DNA of 64,000 nt from Halobacillus ihumii (GCF_902726645.1 NZ_CACVAO010000001.1:3606636-3670635), one strand, 5' to 3'; shown: positions 44,696 through 54,799, counted from the first letter of the stretch. The notes: generated by a model not told the origin, from the letters alone. Numbers and translations: made by a program.

Positions 44696-45565
44696 TTATT
44701 TCACATACTTCTCGTAGTAATTTCCCCAGTGAGGCTGTGTCCCGTCTGTATCCTTAAAATCATAAATCTCCGACAGACCCCATGTGCTTAACGTTTCTCC
44801 GTTAAACCTTCGGACATCAGGATCTAGGGCAAGTTGCTTTAAGGCTTCTCCAATGTAAAAAGGAGTTTCAGACGCAATAAAGTGTGGTTCAACAGAAGCG
44901 CCTTCCTTCCAGTTATCTTCTGTCACTCCAAAAAGATCTAACATGTATTCTGAACGCAAGAATCCTGGTGTTAAGGCGAGCGAGGTAATGTTGTATTCTT
45001 TAAGGTCTTCCGCCATAGCATGTGCCATATGGATGTTTGAGATTTTGGCAAGGCTGTAATAGAAATTTCCTCGATATTGGTTATCGGTTCCGTCTGTGAT
45101 CTCGATGATAAGGCCGTTATTGTTTTTCTTCATAAGAGAGACGGTGTAATGAGAGGTAATGATATGAGATAGAACGGCTTGTTTGTGCAGCTGCAATCCC
45201 ATCTCTAAGCTGTGTTCACCGATATCTTTGCCCCACTCTGTTAGTGGATCTCCACCCCAGATGTCGTTGACCAGAATGTCTAACTGGCCGTTTTGGTCTT
45301 GATTAACTTTTTCTATAAACTGTTTAACTTGTTGTTCGTCAGTGTGGTCCACTTGTACTGGAATGCCGTGACCTCCAGCTTTGGTCACGAGCTCAGCTGT
45401 TTCTTCGATCGTTTCACTCCGTTGCATCGGAGATTGTTCGTGTCTGGTTGTACGTCCTGTGACATAGACGGTTGCTTCAGCTTCCCCGAGTTTAATGGCG
45501 ATGGCTCGTCCTGCTCCTCTCGTTGCCCCGGCTACAATCGCTACTTTATTTTTCAAAGTCGTCAT
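44696..45565 (-). CDS. Short-chain dehydrogenase/reductase
   Basis: A 289-residue SDR. The cofactor motif is AGATRGAGRAIA and the arginine pair in TGRTTR favours NADP. The catalytic YxxxK is in NFYYSLAKISN. The usual NNAG is replaced by VNDIWGG, a feature of one SDR subgroup. AAAGGATGG precedes the second ATG. It is divergent from a WYL-domain regulator, which may control it. Confidence 0.88.
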   Translation of the reverse strand: MTTLKNKVAIVAGATRGAGRAIAIKLGEAEATVYVTGRTTRHEQSPMQRSETIEETAELVTKAGGHGIPVQVDHTDEQQVKQFIEKVNQDQNGQLDILVNDIWGGDPLTEWGKDIGEHSLEMGLQLHKQAVLSHIITSHYTVSLMKKNNNGLIIEITDGTDNQYRGNFYYSLAKISNIHMAHAMAEDLKEYNITSLALTPGFLRSEYMLDLFGVTEDNWKEGASVEPHFIASETPFYIGEALKQLALDPDVRRFNGETLSTWGLSEIYDFKDTDGTQPHWGNYYEKYVK

Positions 45566-45661
45566 GTTCATCCATCCTTTCTATTTCGTTACGGTTAGTA
45601 TAAAGTGAATATATGACACCTAATGTCATGATTACATAAAGTTTTCTTAAGGAGTTTACAC

Positions 45662-46624
45662 ATGAAAGCGGAAAGAATGATAAAGATCTTAATCCTTCTG
45701 CAATACGGAACAACTATTTCAACACCGACGCTTGCACGCGAGCTGGAAGTTTCCGAGCGAACGATTCATAGGGATATGGAATCGTTACATGCTGCGGGCA
45801 TTCCTATTTTTTCGGAAAGGGGAAAAAGCGGAGGCTGGAGGCTTGTAGATGGCTGGAAGCAAAAGTTAAGCTGGCTAAAAGAGAAAGAAGTTCTGACATT
45901 GTTTTTGCCTCATGCGGAAAAGCTTCTTTCTGATTTGAATATTGATGCCTCGATCGTGGAGCTAAAGGATAAGCTGGCATTGTCACTCCCGCAGCCATCG
46001 AGAGAGCAAGCTCTTAACCTGTGGGAACGAATCTATGTCGATATGGGAACCTGGAGAGACAAGAGTATTGATCTGTCTCCTGCGATGAACGTTTTGCAAG
46101 AAGCCGTCATGAACGAACAGCGGGTAAGGCTACATTATAAAAAAGCTAATGGGGAAACCAAAGAGGTAAGCATCAAGCCTTTAGGGTTAGTAGCCAAAGG
46201 CAGTACATGGTATGTCGCGGCTCTGAACGAAAGGGATGACTATCGAAATTACAAAGTGGAACGAATTTTACAGGCTGTCCTATTGGAGGAGTATTTTGAG
46301 AGACCCAGCCACTTTAAGCTTGCCGACTATTGGGAGGAATCCAAGAAGGATTTTGTGCAGAACCTTCCTGAATTCCATGTAAAAGTGGAGGCTTCTCCTT
46401 CAGCTAGAGAGAGAATCATGTTTACGGGGCGTTTTGTTCAGTCGAGTCATTCTGATAAGCTGAAAGAGAATGGCTGGACGGAAATGGAATTGATTTTTCC
46501 GACCGAAGAGGAAGCTGTAAACTTTTTGTTAGGCTTTGGAGATCAATTGAAAGTGTTGTCGCCAGAATATTTAGTGGATAGAATTACAGAACGGGCACGG
46601 AGGGTCATTCGCTTTTATCAATAG
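45662..46624 (+). CDS. WYL-domain transcriptional regulator
   Basis: A 320-residue protein with an N-terminal DeoR-like helix-turn-helix (STPTLARELEVSERTIHRDMESL) and a WYL domain (IKPLGLVAKGSTWYVAALNERDDYRNYKVERI). WYL domains bind small ligands or nucleic acids. It probably regulates the divergent SDR gene 96 bases away. The resemblance is to YobV-type regulators. Confidence 0.9.
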   Translation: MKAERMIKILILLQYGTTISTPTLARELEVSERTIHRDMESLHAAGIPIFSERGKSGGWRLVDGWKQKLSWLKEKEVLTLFLPHAEKLLSDLNIDASIVELKDKLALSLPQPSREQALNLWERIYVDMGTWRDKSIDLSPAMNVLQEAVMNEQRVRLHYKKANGETKEVSIKPLGLVAKGSTWYVAALNERDDYRNYKVERILQAVLLEEYFERPSHFKLADYWEESKKDFVQNLPEFHVKVEASPSARERIMFTGRFVQSSHSDKLKENGWTEMELIFPTEEEAVNFLLGFGDQLKVLSPEYLVDRITERARRVIRFYQ

Positions 46625-46742
46625 TGAGGGTCACGAGAAAATGATGTCTGCTTAAAAAATGTGAAAAATCAAAGAGTGCTTCCCGTTTTTTGTAGAAGAA
46701 TATAGATGGATGAAAAATGACAAACCAAGCAAAGGAGATACG

Positions 46743-48209
46743 ATGACACACACTCAAGAAATTAGATGGAACTTAGACAACAGTTACACCAGTCTCCCGG
46801 AATTTTTTTATAAAAAAACTGAGCCGACTCCTGTAGCCTCACCAGAGCTGGTTATCTTCAATAATTCTTTGGCAAAAGCTTTAGGATTGGATGCTGAGAA
46901 ACTGCAGAGTGAAGATGGTGTAGAGATCTTGGCTGGTAACCAGATTCCTGAAGGTACTGCAACAATATCGCAGGCTTATGGCGGCCACCAGTTTGGAAAC
47001 TTTACCATGTTGGGTGACGGCCGGGCGGTGCTGCTTGGCGAACAGGTTACTCCTTCAGGTGAACGGTTTGACATTCAGCTTAAAGGTTCGGGCCGGACGC
47101 CATTTTCCCGTGGCGGCGACGGCCGGGGGACACTTGGACCGATGCTGCGCGAGTATATCATCAGTGAAGCGATGCATGGACTGGGAATTCCGACCAACCG
47201 AAGTCTTTCGGTGGTAAAAACTGGAGAGCCTGTCATGCGTGAAACTGAGCTGCCTGGTGCGATTTTGACTCGTGTGTCTGCCAGTCATTTACGAATTGGT
47301 ACATTTGAATACACGGCCAATTGGGGTACAGAGGAGGATTTGCGCAAGCTTGCTGACTATGTAATACAGCGGCATTTTCCTAATATTGAGGACAATGAGG
47401 ACCGCTATCTTGCTTTCTATCAGGAAGTGGTGAAACGTCAGGCTGCACTTGTCGCCAAATGGCAGCTGGTTGGCTTTATTCATGGTGTGATGAACACAGA
47501 CAACATGACGATCAGCGGGGAAACCATTGACTACGGTCCATGCGCTTTTATGGATGAATATGATCCGGCCACAGTATTCAGTTCGATTGATGTTCAAGGA
47601 CGCTATGCTTATCGAAATCAACCGCCGATTGGTCAGTGGAATCTCGCTCGCTTTGCGGAAACTCTTTTGCCACTGATTCATGAACAGCAGGATCATGCAG
47701 TTGAACTGGCACAGGAGGCGCTTACTGGCTATGAAGATCTGTATCGGCACTATTGGCTTGAAGGTATGCGGAAGAAGCTTGGTCTCCAAACCGAGGAAGA
47801 TCAGGATGAACCTCTAATTGAGGATCTTCTCGGCATTATGGAAAAACATCGAGCTGATTATACGAATACGTTTCGCGCCTTAACACTAGATAAGCCGGAG
47901 GAAACAGCTATGAATGGGACGACTGAATTTACGCATTGGTATGAGCAGTGGCAGGCGAGACTGGATAGACAAGAGCAATCGAAAACATCATCTTATCAAT
48001 TGATGAAACAATCAAACCCTTCCGTGATCCCGCGCAACCACCGGGTGGAAGAGGCGCTTGAGGCTGCGGTGGAAAAAGGTGACTACAGTGTGATGAAGCG
48101 GCTAATGGACGTTCTTTCTGATCCTTATGCGTATTTGCCTGAGCAGGAGGAATATTCAACATTGCCTGAACCATCCAATCGTCCATACCGAACTTTTTGT
48201 GGAACGTAA
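46743..48209 (+). CDS. selO: Protein adenylyltransferase SelO (YdiU/UPF0061)
   Basis: A 488-residue pseudokinase-fold enzyme that transfers AMP to Ser, Thr or Tyr of redox proteins. The motifs [37 protein letters not shown] and the metal/catalytic [21 protein letters not shown] are intact. The C-terminus PYRTFCGT is the usual Bacillaceae ending, so the gene is full length. AAAGGAG is placed ahead of the ATG at 46743. Confidence 0.95.
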   Translation: MTHTQEIRWNLDNSYTSLPEFFYKKTEPTPVASPELVIFNNSLAKALGLDAEKLQSEDGVEILAGNQIPEGTATISQAYGGHQFGNFTMLGDGRAVLLGEQVTPSGERFDIQLKGSGRTPFSRGGDGRGTLGPMLREYIISEAMHGLGIPTNRSLSVVKTGEPVMRETELPGAILTRVSASHLRIGTFEYTANWGTEEDLRKLADYVIQRHFPNIEDNEDRYLAFYQEVVKRQAALVAKWQLVGFIHGVMNTDNMTISGETIDYGPCAFMDEYDPATVFSSIDVQGRYAYRNQPPIGQWNLARFAETLLPLIHEQQDHAVELAQEALTGYEDLYRHYWLEGMRKKLGLQTEEDQDEPLIEDLLGIMEKHRADYTNTFRALTLDKPEETAMNGTTEFTHWYEQWQARLDRQEQSKTSSYQLMKQSNPSVIPRNHRVEEALEAAVEKGDYSVMKRLMDVLSDPYAYLPEQEEYSTLPEPSNRPYRTFCGT

Positions 48210-48261
48210 TTTTGTAACGCAAGATGATGGCAGATGAAATATAGCATTAGTGTTATTAAGA

Positions 48262-48298
48262 AGGGACTTCCTAATTTTGAGGAAGTCCCTTTTTTTAT
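48262..48298 (+). terminator. Hairpin terminator
   Basis: AGGGACTTCCT pairs with AGGAAGTCCCT, followed by seven Ts. The rest of the gap to 48561 has no visible gene and should hold the copper-operon promoter. Confidence 0.92.
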
Positions 48299-48561
48299 AG
48301 ACTGCTGTGACCTGGAATGTCTAGTGGAATTTTTTTAAGAAAGAACTTTAATCAAATATGACTAGTCGTTCATCAAATTTTCATAAACGAGACAGGCCAT
48401 CTATTGCATTCACCTTACCGTTCTTTCATAATAAAGTTATAGATTGTTGTAAAATGTTAACTTGAATCAAAATATAACATGATGCATTGAAAGCCTTATC
48501 AATTGGATAGTAATGGAAGTATTCAGAAGGAGAGTAAGATATTTGAGGAGGTGAATATTGG

Positions 48562-49152
48562 ATGTTACCAGTGGAACGGCAACAGCGAATTAAAGAACTG
48601 ATTCAGGACAACCACAATATGAAAATAGCGGAGTTAAGCAAAGTGCTGGGTGTATCCGAAATGACCATTCATCGTGATGTAAAACCACTGATTGATGAAG
48701 GGATTGTTATGAAGACCTTCGGAGGAATTACTATCGTTCGTGATGATTCATCAGTTAATGAATCTGATTCGGACGTGTGTGTCTACTGCAGAAGGAGTGT
48801 ACATGAGAAGTTAGCGTATCGACTGATTTTATCCAACAACAAAATTGAAATGACCTGTTGTGCTCATTGCGGGCTGCTGCGTCATAGGCAGTTGGGGGAT
48901 AAAGTGATCCAAGCAATTTGCCCTGATTTCTTAAGGTCAACAACGATAAGTGCCCCCTTAGCTTGGTATGTTATGGATACCTCCATTAGCATTGGGTGCT
49001 GTCAACCTCAGGTTTTAACATTTGAATGGAGAGAGCATGCGAATAAATTTGTTCAAGGATTTGGCGGAGATGTTTATTCATTTAGTGAAGCCATGGAAGC
49101 TGTTTTTCAAAAAATGAATGGTCACGGTCAAAATTGCTGTAAACAACGCTAG
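48562..49152 (+). CDS. ycnK: Copper-responsive regulator YcnK-like (DeoR HTH plus NosL-type domain)
   Basis: A 196-residue protein. The DeoR-type helix-turn-helix is MKIAELSKVLGVSEMTIHRD. The C-terminal half resembles the NosL/YcnK copper-binding domain, with cysteine pairs VCVYCRRS, MTCCAHCGLL and IGCCQPQVL. In B. subtilis YcnK represses the copper-import operon ycnKJI. The next two genes encode CopC- and CopD-like proteins, the two halves of YcnJ. GAGGAGGTG lies about nine bases before the ATG. Confidence 0.9.
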   Translation: MLPVERQQRIKELIQDNHNMKIAELSKVLGVSEMTIHRDVKPLIDEGIVMKTFGGITIVRDDSSVNESDSDVCVYCRRSVHEKLAYRLILSNNKIEMTCCAHCGLLRHRQLGDKVIQAICPDFLRSTTISAPLAWYVMDTSISIGCCQPQVLTFEWREHANKFVQGFGGDVYSFSEAMEAVFQKMNGHGQNCCKQR

Positions 49153-49206
49153 CTGCGCTTATTGAAATTCGAAATAATAGGTTATCATTTTGGGAGGGAA
49201 GATACA

Positions 49207-49821
49207 TTGAAAAAAGTAGTATTATTAACCATTGTTTGCTTGTTCATGTTTGGAAATTACGTTTATGCTCATACCGGTTTGAAAAGCTCTAACCCGGAAA
49301 ATGCAAGTACGGTTACAGAAGAATTAAGCGATATCACCTTGACATTTGAGACGCAAATTGAGCAGACTAGCTCTTTTGAATTGCAGAATGCTAATGGAGA
49401 AACCGTTGCAGTAAATAATCTTTCAATTGAAGGAAATACCATGACAGGGAGTATTGCTGAGCCGCTTGAAAACGGTGATTACCAGGTAGTCTGGAACATT
49501 ATTGGAGTAGATGGACACCCGATAGAAGGAGAGTTTTCTTTCACAGTAGACGTTCCTGCTAAAGAGTCTTCTAACGATTCTGGTCAAGATTCTGATCAAG
49601 ATGTAACGGAATCAACCGAAACTGAAAAAAGCAATCAAGAATCAACAGAAGCTGAAACCAGTGACAACTCAGAGGTGGATGGGGCTAAAGAACAAACGGA
49701 AACAAAATCAGCTGAAGAAGAGCAAGGAGGCGGCTCTAACAGTTTAATGATTGGGATTGTTGTTGCATTAGTCATCGTGCTTGCTGGGAGTGTGTGGTGG
49801 ATGGTGAGGAGGAAAAAGTAG
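49207..49821 (+). CDS. CopC-domain copper-binding surface protein
   Basis: A 204-residue protein with a signal peptide, a CopC domain, a Glu/Ser/Thr-rich linker and a C-terminal membrane helix with a basic tail (MRRKK-like). Cleavage after YVYA would leave His as the first residue (HTGLKSSNP), the Cu(II) ligand of CopC, and VDGHPIEGEF supplies the other Asp/His ligands. It likely captures copper for the adjacent CopD protein. TTG 49207 is the start (GGGAGGG upstream). Confidence 0.92.
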   Translation: MKKVVLLTIVCLFMFGNYVYAHTGLKSSNPENASTVTEELSDITLTFETQIEQTSSFELQNANGETVAVNNLSIEGNTMTGSIAEPLENGDYQVVWNIIGVDGHPIEGEFSFTVDVPAKESSNDSGQDSDQDVTESTETEKSNQESTEAETSDNSEVDGAKEQTETKSAEEEQGGGSNSLMIGIVVALVIVLAGSVWWMVRRKK

Positions 49822-49824
49822 TCT

Positions 49825-50928
49825 ATGTTTTTCCTTACAGTGATCAGTCAAGGGCTTTTATACAGTTGTTTCGCACTGTTAATGGCCTATTTTATTTCTT
49901 CTCTTGTTCCATCTGATCGCAAACCAAATCTATTTGTTCCGAAAGCGATTCGCCTGATGGCAGCAGTAGGTATTGCCTTGTTTTCATTTATGCCGATTCT
50001 GCAGTTAGTTCTTTACCTGATTCAGGACTATGGTCTAGGTCAAGCATTGCAATCGGTTTTACTTACATTTGAAGTCGGTAAATCTTGGGTTTATACATTC
50101 GTCATGTCAATTATCCTGAGTTTGTTTATTCTATTAATCAATGATAAGAAGCATAAGGGCTATTCATTAGTGGGAATAGGGCTGGTCATGATGCTTATTT
50201 TCGGACTCGGGTGGTCAAGTCATGCGAGTTCGATTGATCCGGTTAAAGGCTTTGTGGTTCACACCCTTCACTTTACAGCTGTATCTGTATGGGTTGGACT
50301 AGTGCTTGTTGTAGGGTGGTTTTCACAAAATACTGCCAACTGGATCCGTTTCCTGAAATGGTTCCATGTGACGGCAATTTGCTGCTTTATTGTTACCCTG
50401 CTTTCAGGGCTGCTGCTGATGCAGTTTGTCATGGATTGGCAAGACTATCCGGATACATGGATGGTGTCTTATGGGCAAAGTTTATTACTAAAACATTTAC
50501 TTATTATCCCATTAACCGGGTACGCATTTATGAATGGCATCCTCATGAAAAAGAAACTTAAAAATGCTCCTGAATTTGACCCAAGGCCATGGACAAAAGT
50601 GGAGTTTGTCATCATCTTACTCATTTTCACAGCCACAGGTGCCTTGAGCCAGCAATCGCCTCCGAGCAATTTAGCATCAATAATTGGTTTAGAAGGACTA
50701 TCACCGTTATTTACCTTGTTTTATGAAGGTCCCCTTAACACTGATATGTCAGTGGAACTAGTATTCGGAGTTAATAGTCTTTTATTAGGTATTCTGGCGA
50801 TTTTATTTTTTGTCCTGAATATCGTTTCATTTATGAAAAAAATGCCCCCATTATTCTCGTTTTTAATGGTTTCATTTTTTATGTTATCTGGATACTTAGC
50901 TTTGTTACTTAGTGTCCGCGTTGTGTAA
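49825..50928 (+). CDS. CopD-family copper importer
   Basis: A 367-residue protein with eight or nine helices. The CopD core is HTLHFTAVSVWVGLVL, GLLLMQFVMDW and SYGQSLLLKHLLIIP. In B. subtilis YcnJ, CopC and CopD are one polypeptide; here they are separate genes three bases apart. The likely role is copper uptake under copper limitation. Confidence 0.9.
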   Translation: MFFLTVISQGLLYSCFALLMAYFISSLVPSDRKPNLFVPKAIRLMAAVGIALFSFMPILQLVLYLIQDYGLGQALQSVLLTFEVGKSWVYTFVMSIILSLFILLINDKKHKGYSLVGIGLVMMLIFGLGWSSHASSIDPVKGFVVHTLHFTAVSVWVGLVLVVGWFSQNTANWIRFLKWFHVTAICCFIVTLLSGLLLMQFVMDWQDYPDTWMVSYGQSLLLKHLLIIPLTGYAFMNGILMKKKLKNAPEFDPRPWTKVEFVIILLIFTATGALSQQSPPSNLASIIGLEGLSPLFTLFYEGPLNTDMSVELVFGVNSLLLGILAILFFVLNIVSFMKKMPPLFSFLMVSFFMLSGYLALLLSVRVV

Positions 50929-50962
50929 GTGAATAGAGGAACAATGTCTTGGTTTTTTGTTG

Positions 50963-51883
50963 TTAATCAAACACTTGTCCTCCGTTTACATGCTGCGTTT
51001 GCCCGGTTACATAGCGCGAATCATCCGAAGCCAGATAGACAAATGTAGGGGCAACTTCAAAAGGCTGGGCGTGACGATCCATTAAATTTTCAGCTAGGGG
51101 TACTTGGTCAGCAGAAAAGCTTGCCGGAATGAGAGGGGTCCATATTTTACCAGGTGCAATGGCATTTACTCGAATTCCTTTGCTGACCAGGCTTCTTGCT
51201 AATGCACGTGTTAAGCCAACGATGGCAGCCTTTGTCGCCGTGTAGTCAATCAATTGGTTATTTCCGTCAAATGCAACAACGGAAGCTGTATTAATGATCG
51301 AACTCTCGGCCTTTAAGTATTTAAGCGCTGCACGGGTCGTGTAAAAGTGAGAGTATATGTTCACTTTAAAGGTGTCATCGAACTGTTCATCAGAAATGTC
51401 CAATAAGCTTAATTGCTGGAATTGGATGCCGACATGGTTACAAAGAATGTGAAGTTCTCCAAAGGTTTGAATGGTTTGTTCGACAATGTCGATGCATTGT
51501 TGTTTCTCTCTAAGGTCCCCAGGCATTAATAAGCAGCGTTGTCCAAGCTCCTCTATTCTTTTTTTCGTTCGATTGGCATCCTCATGTTCATCCAAGTAAG
51601 CAATCGCTACATCTGCCCCTTCTTTTGCAAAAGCAATCGCAGCTGCTGCCCCCATTCCGCTGTCACCACCTGTGATGAGAGCGATTTTTCCTTCCAGTTT
51701 TCCGCTGCCTTTATAATTAGGGTTCTCGATAATGGGTCTTGGCACCATCAAACTTTCTACCCCAGGCTGACGGTACTGACGTTGTTCCGGAACCGTTAGG
51801 GCAATATCCTCATAGCGCGTTATTTTTCCGTAATTCGGATACATAGGATACGCTTGCTTGTTGTGATTATCTTCAGGCTTCAT
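50963..51883 (-). CDS. Short-chain dehydrogenase (YhxC/YhdF-like, glucose/ribitol dehydrogenase group)
   Basis: A 306-residue SDR with the extended N-terminus of this group ([24 protein letters not shown]). The catalytic Ser is in [10 protein letters not shown] and Tyr/Lys in [10 protein letters not shown]. The NNAG motif is replaced by CNHVG. Relatives are general-stress proteins. The ATG at 51883 has GAGGAGCG upstream. Confidence 0.9.
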   Translation of the reverse strand: MKPEDNHNKQAYPMYPNYGKITRYEDIALTVPEQRQYRQPGVESLMVPRPIIENPNYKGSGKLEGKIALITGGDSGMGAAAAIAFAKEGADVAIAYLDEHEDANRTKKRIEELGQRCLLMPGDLREKQQCIDIVEQTIQTFGELHILCNHVGIQFQQLSLLDISDEQFDDTFKVNIYSHFYTTRAALKYLKAESSIINTASVVAFDGNNQLIDYTATKAAIVGLTRALARSLVSKGIRVNAIAPGKIWTPLIPASFSADQVPLAENLMDRHAQPFEVAPTFVYLASDDSRYVTGQTQHVNGGQVFD

Positions 51884-52032
51884 CTGGTTAACGCTCCTCA
51901 CTAATAGAGATTGTCAGATTACTTTATGTAAATGGGCGATGACTGTGATTGGCTTATTATTGTTAAAATCGTACAGGCTCACGAGTGGGGTAGGGTGAAT
52001 AGGATTTTATAAAAAGTGGATGGGAGGATGTT

Positions 52033-52206
52033 ATGGTGCAATACTATTACAATCCTGAAGTCAGATTATTATTACTTTCTGATTCAGACGAAAAAGAAAA
52101 ACTTTTATATGATGAAAATCCTAGTAAATTCGAGGTTCCTAAAATAGGGCCGAGACCGCCTTATTATTATAATCCGAGGTATGAGCCTTATTATCCGGTT
52201 ATTTAA
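52033..52206 (+). CDS. Small Tyr/Pro-rich protein
   Basis: A 57-residue protein beginning MVQYYYNPEVRLLLLSDSDE and ending RPPYYYNPRYEPYYPVI. TGGGAGG lies five bases ahead of the ATG. The Tyr/Pro-rich tail recalls spore-coat or surface peptides, but no family is recognised. An A/T-rich hairpin (CCTCTCTT/AAGAGAGG) follows near 52245. Confidence 0.65.
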   Translation: MVQYYYNPEVRLLLLSDSDEKEKLLYDENPSKFEVPKIGPRPPYYYNPRYEPYYPVI

Positions 52207-52405
52207 TGTCTATGTGTAAAGTGATTAAGCTTTCTGCAGAATCTCCCTCTCTTCGCTTATAGTTTTAAAAAAAGAGAGGAATTCTTTTATCTTTTATTCG
52301 CGAATCGCCCTATTCCCAACAAATAATAGTTGTTATCGTGAGGGTACTATGAAAAGAGACTGGCATTCTCCCGTACACATTGTTGTAAAGTTTCCTACAA
52401 GCTGA

Positions 52406-52712
52406 GAGGCTGGGACATAATTAAACTTCTTAAGTAAAAAGATGAACGATGTGCTGTTTTAGCGGAGAAAATATACGCAGACTCCTGCGGGAGGAAAGGC
52501 CTAGGTGAGACTCCCGCGGTGCGCTAGCACAAGGAGGCTGCAAAAGAGGAAGTTCGACTAAGTTCGGCACGTCCTGTGCCAACGTCGAACGACCCCACTA
52601 CGCGCGAGGGCCGCGGAAAGCGAAGTATATTTTCGTAGCGAGTTATAGGTACCAATCATAGTTTCTATTTAGTTCGGGTTTTCATTTGTAAAAACACTAC
52701 TGTCCCAACCTC
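52406..52712. repeat. Dispersed modular repeat, copy 3 (complete)
   Basis: The ends GAGGCTGGGACA and TGTCCCAACCTC form an inverted repeat with one G-T pair. Inside is the module between AGCG repeats, with GAAAATATA/TATATTTTC ends. An extra segment (about 52548-52610, containing GTTCGAC...GTCGAAC arms) is absent from copy 1. It occupies most of the 637-base gap 52207-52844. Confidence 0.88.
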
Positions 52713-52844
52713 TCTAGTTAAAACCTGATATAGGTTATCTAAAAAGATGAGCAAAGTATGAATTATACACCCTAACTTATAAAGGAATTTTAGCAACAAA
52801 AGACGAAATTCTATAACAGGCATAGTAATAGTGGGGTGAAATAA

Positions 52845-53684
52845 ATGATAGAAGAGAATCTTGTCAGCGCAGAGTGGCTGAGAGAACATATGGAAGATGA
52901 AAATGTTGTGGTGGCCGACTGCCGCTTTGATCTCAGAAATCCTGAAAAAGGACGTCAAGACTATAGCGAAGGACATATCCCCGGAGCGGTTTATTTTGAC
53001 CTTGAGAAAGATTTATCAGGGCAGGCAAAAGAGCACGGCGGCAGGCACCCACTGCCACCGATTGATGAATTCGCCGCAAAGCTAAGCAGCGCGGGGATTG
53101 ATGAGACAAAATATGTCGTAGCTTACGATGATCAGGGTGGGGCTCTGGCGGCGCGGCTCTGGTGGCTGCTGACATACTTAGGCCACGATCGAGCAGTGGT
53201 GCTCGAGAGCGGGTATTCAAACTGGGTCGGACAAGGGTATCCGACTACAACTGACGAAGCAACACCTGAAAAAGCTGTCTTTACTCCTAATCCACGGCCA
53301 GAGATGGCGGTTGGAATCGAAGAAGTGAAGAATAGCAGCAACGTAGCTCTGATTGATGCCCGCGCACCGGAACGCTACCGCGGTGAAGTGGAGCCGATGG
53401 ATAAGAAAGCAGGGCATATTCCTGGTGCAGCCAACTGGTTTTGGAAAGAGAACCTCGGCAGTGATGGAAAATGGAAAACTGGAGACGAGTTAAAGAAACG
53501 GTTTGAGCCTTTGAAAAATAAAGAAGAAATTATTGTCTACTGCGGTTCGGGTGTGACAGCAAGCGCGAATGTTCTTGCAATGAAAGAGGCCGGCCTTGGT
53601 GATGCAGTCAAGCTTTATGTTGGGAGTTGGAGTGACTGGTCTTCCTATGAAGATAATCCGGTAGAAACAGAAGAATCAAAATAA
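52845..53684 (+). CDS. Thiosulfate/3-mercaptopyruvate sulfurtransferase (tandem rhodanese)
   Basis: A 279-residue protein with two rhodanese domains. The first lacks the catalytic Cys; the second has the active loop YCGSGVTAS with Cys near residue 232. CGSGVT is typical of the 3-mercaptopyruvate sulfurtransferase group. It moves sulfane sulfur to thiol or cyanide acceptors in the cytoplasm. A DUF1801 gene starts 18 bases later. Confidence 0.92.
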   Translation: MIEENLVSAEWLREHMEDENVVVADCRFDLRNPEKGRQDYSEGHIPGAVYFDLEKDLSGQAKEHGGRHPLPPIDEFAAKLSSAGIDETKYVVAYDDQGGALAARLWWLLTYLGHDRAVVLESGYSNWVGQGYPTTTDEATPEKAVFTPNPRPEMAVGIEEVKNSSNVALIDARAPERYRGEVEPMDKKAGHIPGAANWFWKENLGSDGKWKTGDELKKRFEPLKNKEEIIVYCGSGVTASANVLAMKEAGLGDAVKLYVGSWSDWSSYEDNPVETEESK

Positions 53685-53702
53685 CATAGGGGGTCCGATT
53701 AT

Positions 53703-54125
53703 ATGTATGAATTGAAAACAAAGGAAAACGATAACAGTGTCATCGAGTTTATTGAGAATGTGGAGAGCCTTAAGAAACGCGAAGACGCTTATAAATTATT
53801 AGAGATTTTTACAGAAACGACTGGATATCCTGCGAAAATGTGGGGACCGAGTATCATCGGGTTTGGCTCTTATCACTATAAATACGCGTCTGGTCACGAA
53901 GGCGACGCACCATTAGTAGGGTTTTCACCGCGAAAAGCAAAAATCAGTTTGTATTTTGCGACGGGTGATACAGAACGGGAACGATTATTAGAAGACTTCG
54001 GAAAATATAAGACAGGGAAAGCGTGTGTGTACATTAATAAAGTCGCGGATATTGATGTGAATGTATTAAAAGCGTTAATCAACCAATCTGTGAAGTTTTT
54101 AAAAGAAACGTATCCGGAGCAATAA
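53703..54125 (+). CDS. DUF1801 family protein
   Basis: A 140-residue protein with the DUF1801 motifs PAKMWGPSIIGFGSYHYKY, VGFSPRKAKISLYF and CVYINKVADID. The family includes the frataxin-like YdhG (Fra) of B. subtilis, but this branch (beginning with a TKxND helical head) is not shown to bind iron. It lies directly after the sulfurtransferase gene, so an iron-sulfur link is conceivable. Confidence 0.85.
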   Translation: MYELKTKENDNSVIEFIENVESLKKREDAYKLLEIFTETTGYPAKMWGPSIIGFGSYHYKYASGHEGDAPLVGFSPRKAKISLYFATGDTERERLLEDFGKYKTGKACVYINKVADIDVNVLKALINQSVKFLKETYPEQ

Positions 54126-54212
54126 GAAGCTATTGGTTGGACAGGCCAACTTTGTGTGATTATGTATGATTTAATTGCTCTACATATTAATAGATGCATT
54201 ATATGAAGCAGA

Positions 54213-54248
54213 AGAGGATGTGGAAATTTCATATCCTCTCTTTTTTTA
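54213..54248 (+). terminator. Hairpin terminator
   Basis: AGAGGATGTGGAA pairs with TTTCATATCCTCT using two G-T pairs, followed by seven Ts. Confidence 0.88.
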
Positions 54249-54275
54249 TGTGTACTATTCGTTAGCCTGGCGACT

Positions 54276-54333
54276 TTGACATTAGATAGTTAACTATGTA
54301 TAATTCGGTTTATTGGTTAGTTAAGCTAACTAA
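54276..54333 (+). promoter_or_regulatory. Perfect consensus promoter with two MarR-type palindromes
   Basis: TTGACA (54276) and TATAAT (54299) are exactly 17 bases apart. The spacer holds the palindrome ATAGTTAACTAT (54286-54297). A second one, TTAGTTA-AGC-TAACTAA, lies at 54317-54333. A fully consensus core implies strong output unless the MarR protein binds. Confidence 0.8.
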
Positions 54334-54358
54334 TTAAATCCTGGAGGTGGTAAAAATA

Positions 54359-54793
54359 ATGATGCAGCCCTATAAGCAGTTTTTTTATGCATATAACGCA
54401 ACATATAGACCCTATGTTAACCAATTAAATCACGAATTAGCCGAATTTCAGTTGTATAGTTCGCAGTGGCGAATTATGCATTTTATTTTGCATAATGGCG
54501 GTCAAACCGTCAGTGATATCGCTATCTATCAAAAAGTGGAGAAACCGACTACCACTAAAATGGTGCACAAGTTAATTGAACTTGGGTATTTGCAGGCAAG
54601 TGCTGGAGCAGATAAACGAAGTAAGGTGATTCAATTAACGGATAAAGGGGAGGAAATTTGTGACCAGGTTCAAAAGAAAATTAGTCAATTTCAAAGCTAC
54701 TTATTAGAGGATATTCCGGAAGACGAACAATTGATTGCTGCTCGTCTCTTAGAACATATTTCAGGAAAAATAACAGATTATAGGAAAGGATGA
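54359..54793 (+). CDS. MarR-family regulator
   Basis: A 144-residue winged-helix protein (QTVSDIAIYQKVEKPTTTKMVHKLIELGYL, then DKRSKVIQLTDKGEEI). GGAGGTGG lies ahead of the ATG. It is the first gene of a two-gene operon with an MFS transporter and sits behind two palindromes it probably binds. No sensing cysteines are evident, so a small-molecule ligand is likely. Confidence 0.9.
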   Translation: MMQPYKQFFYAYNATYRPYVNQLNHELAEFQLYSSQWRIMHFILHNGGQTVSDIAIYQKVEKPTTTKMVHKLIELGYLQASAGADKRSKVIQLTDKGEEICDQVQKKISQFQSYLLEDIPEDEQLIAARLLEHISGKITDYRKG

Positions 54794-54799
54794 GATCTT

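Noticed and set aside
47055..47288. Long shadow frames within selO and other large genes
   Set aside because: They are antisense or out-of-frame to strongly supported genes, lack ribosome sites and match no known family.
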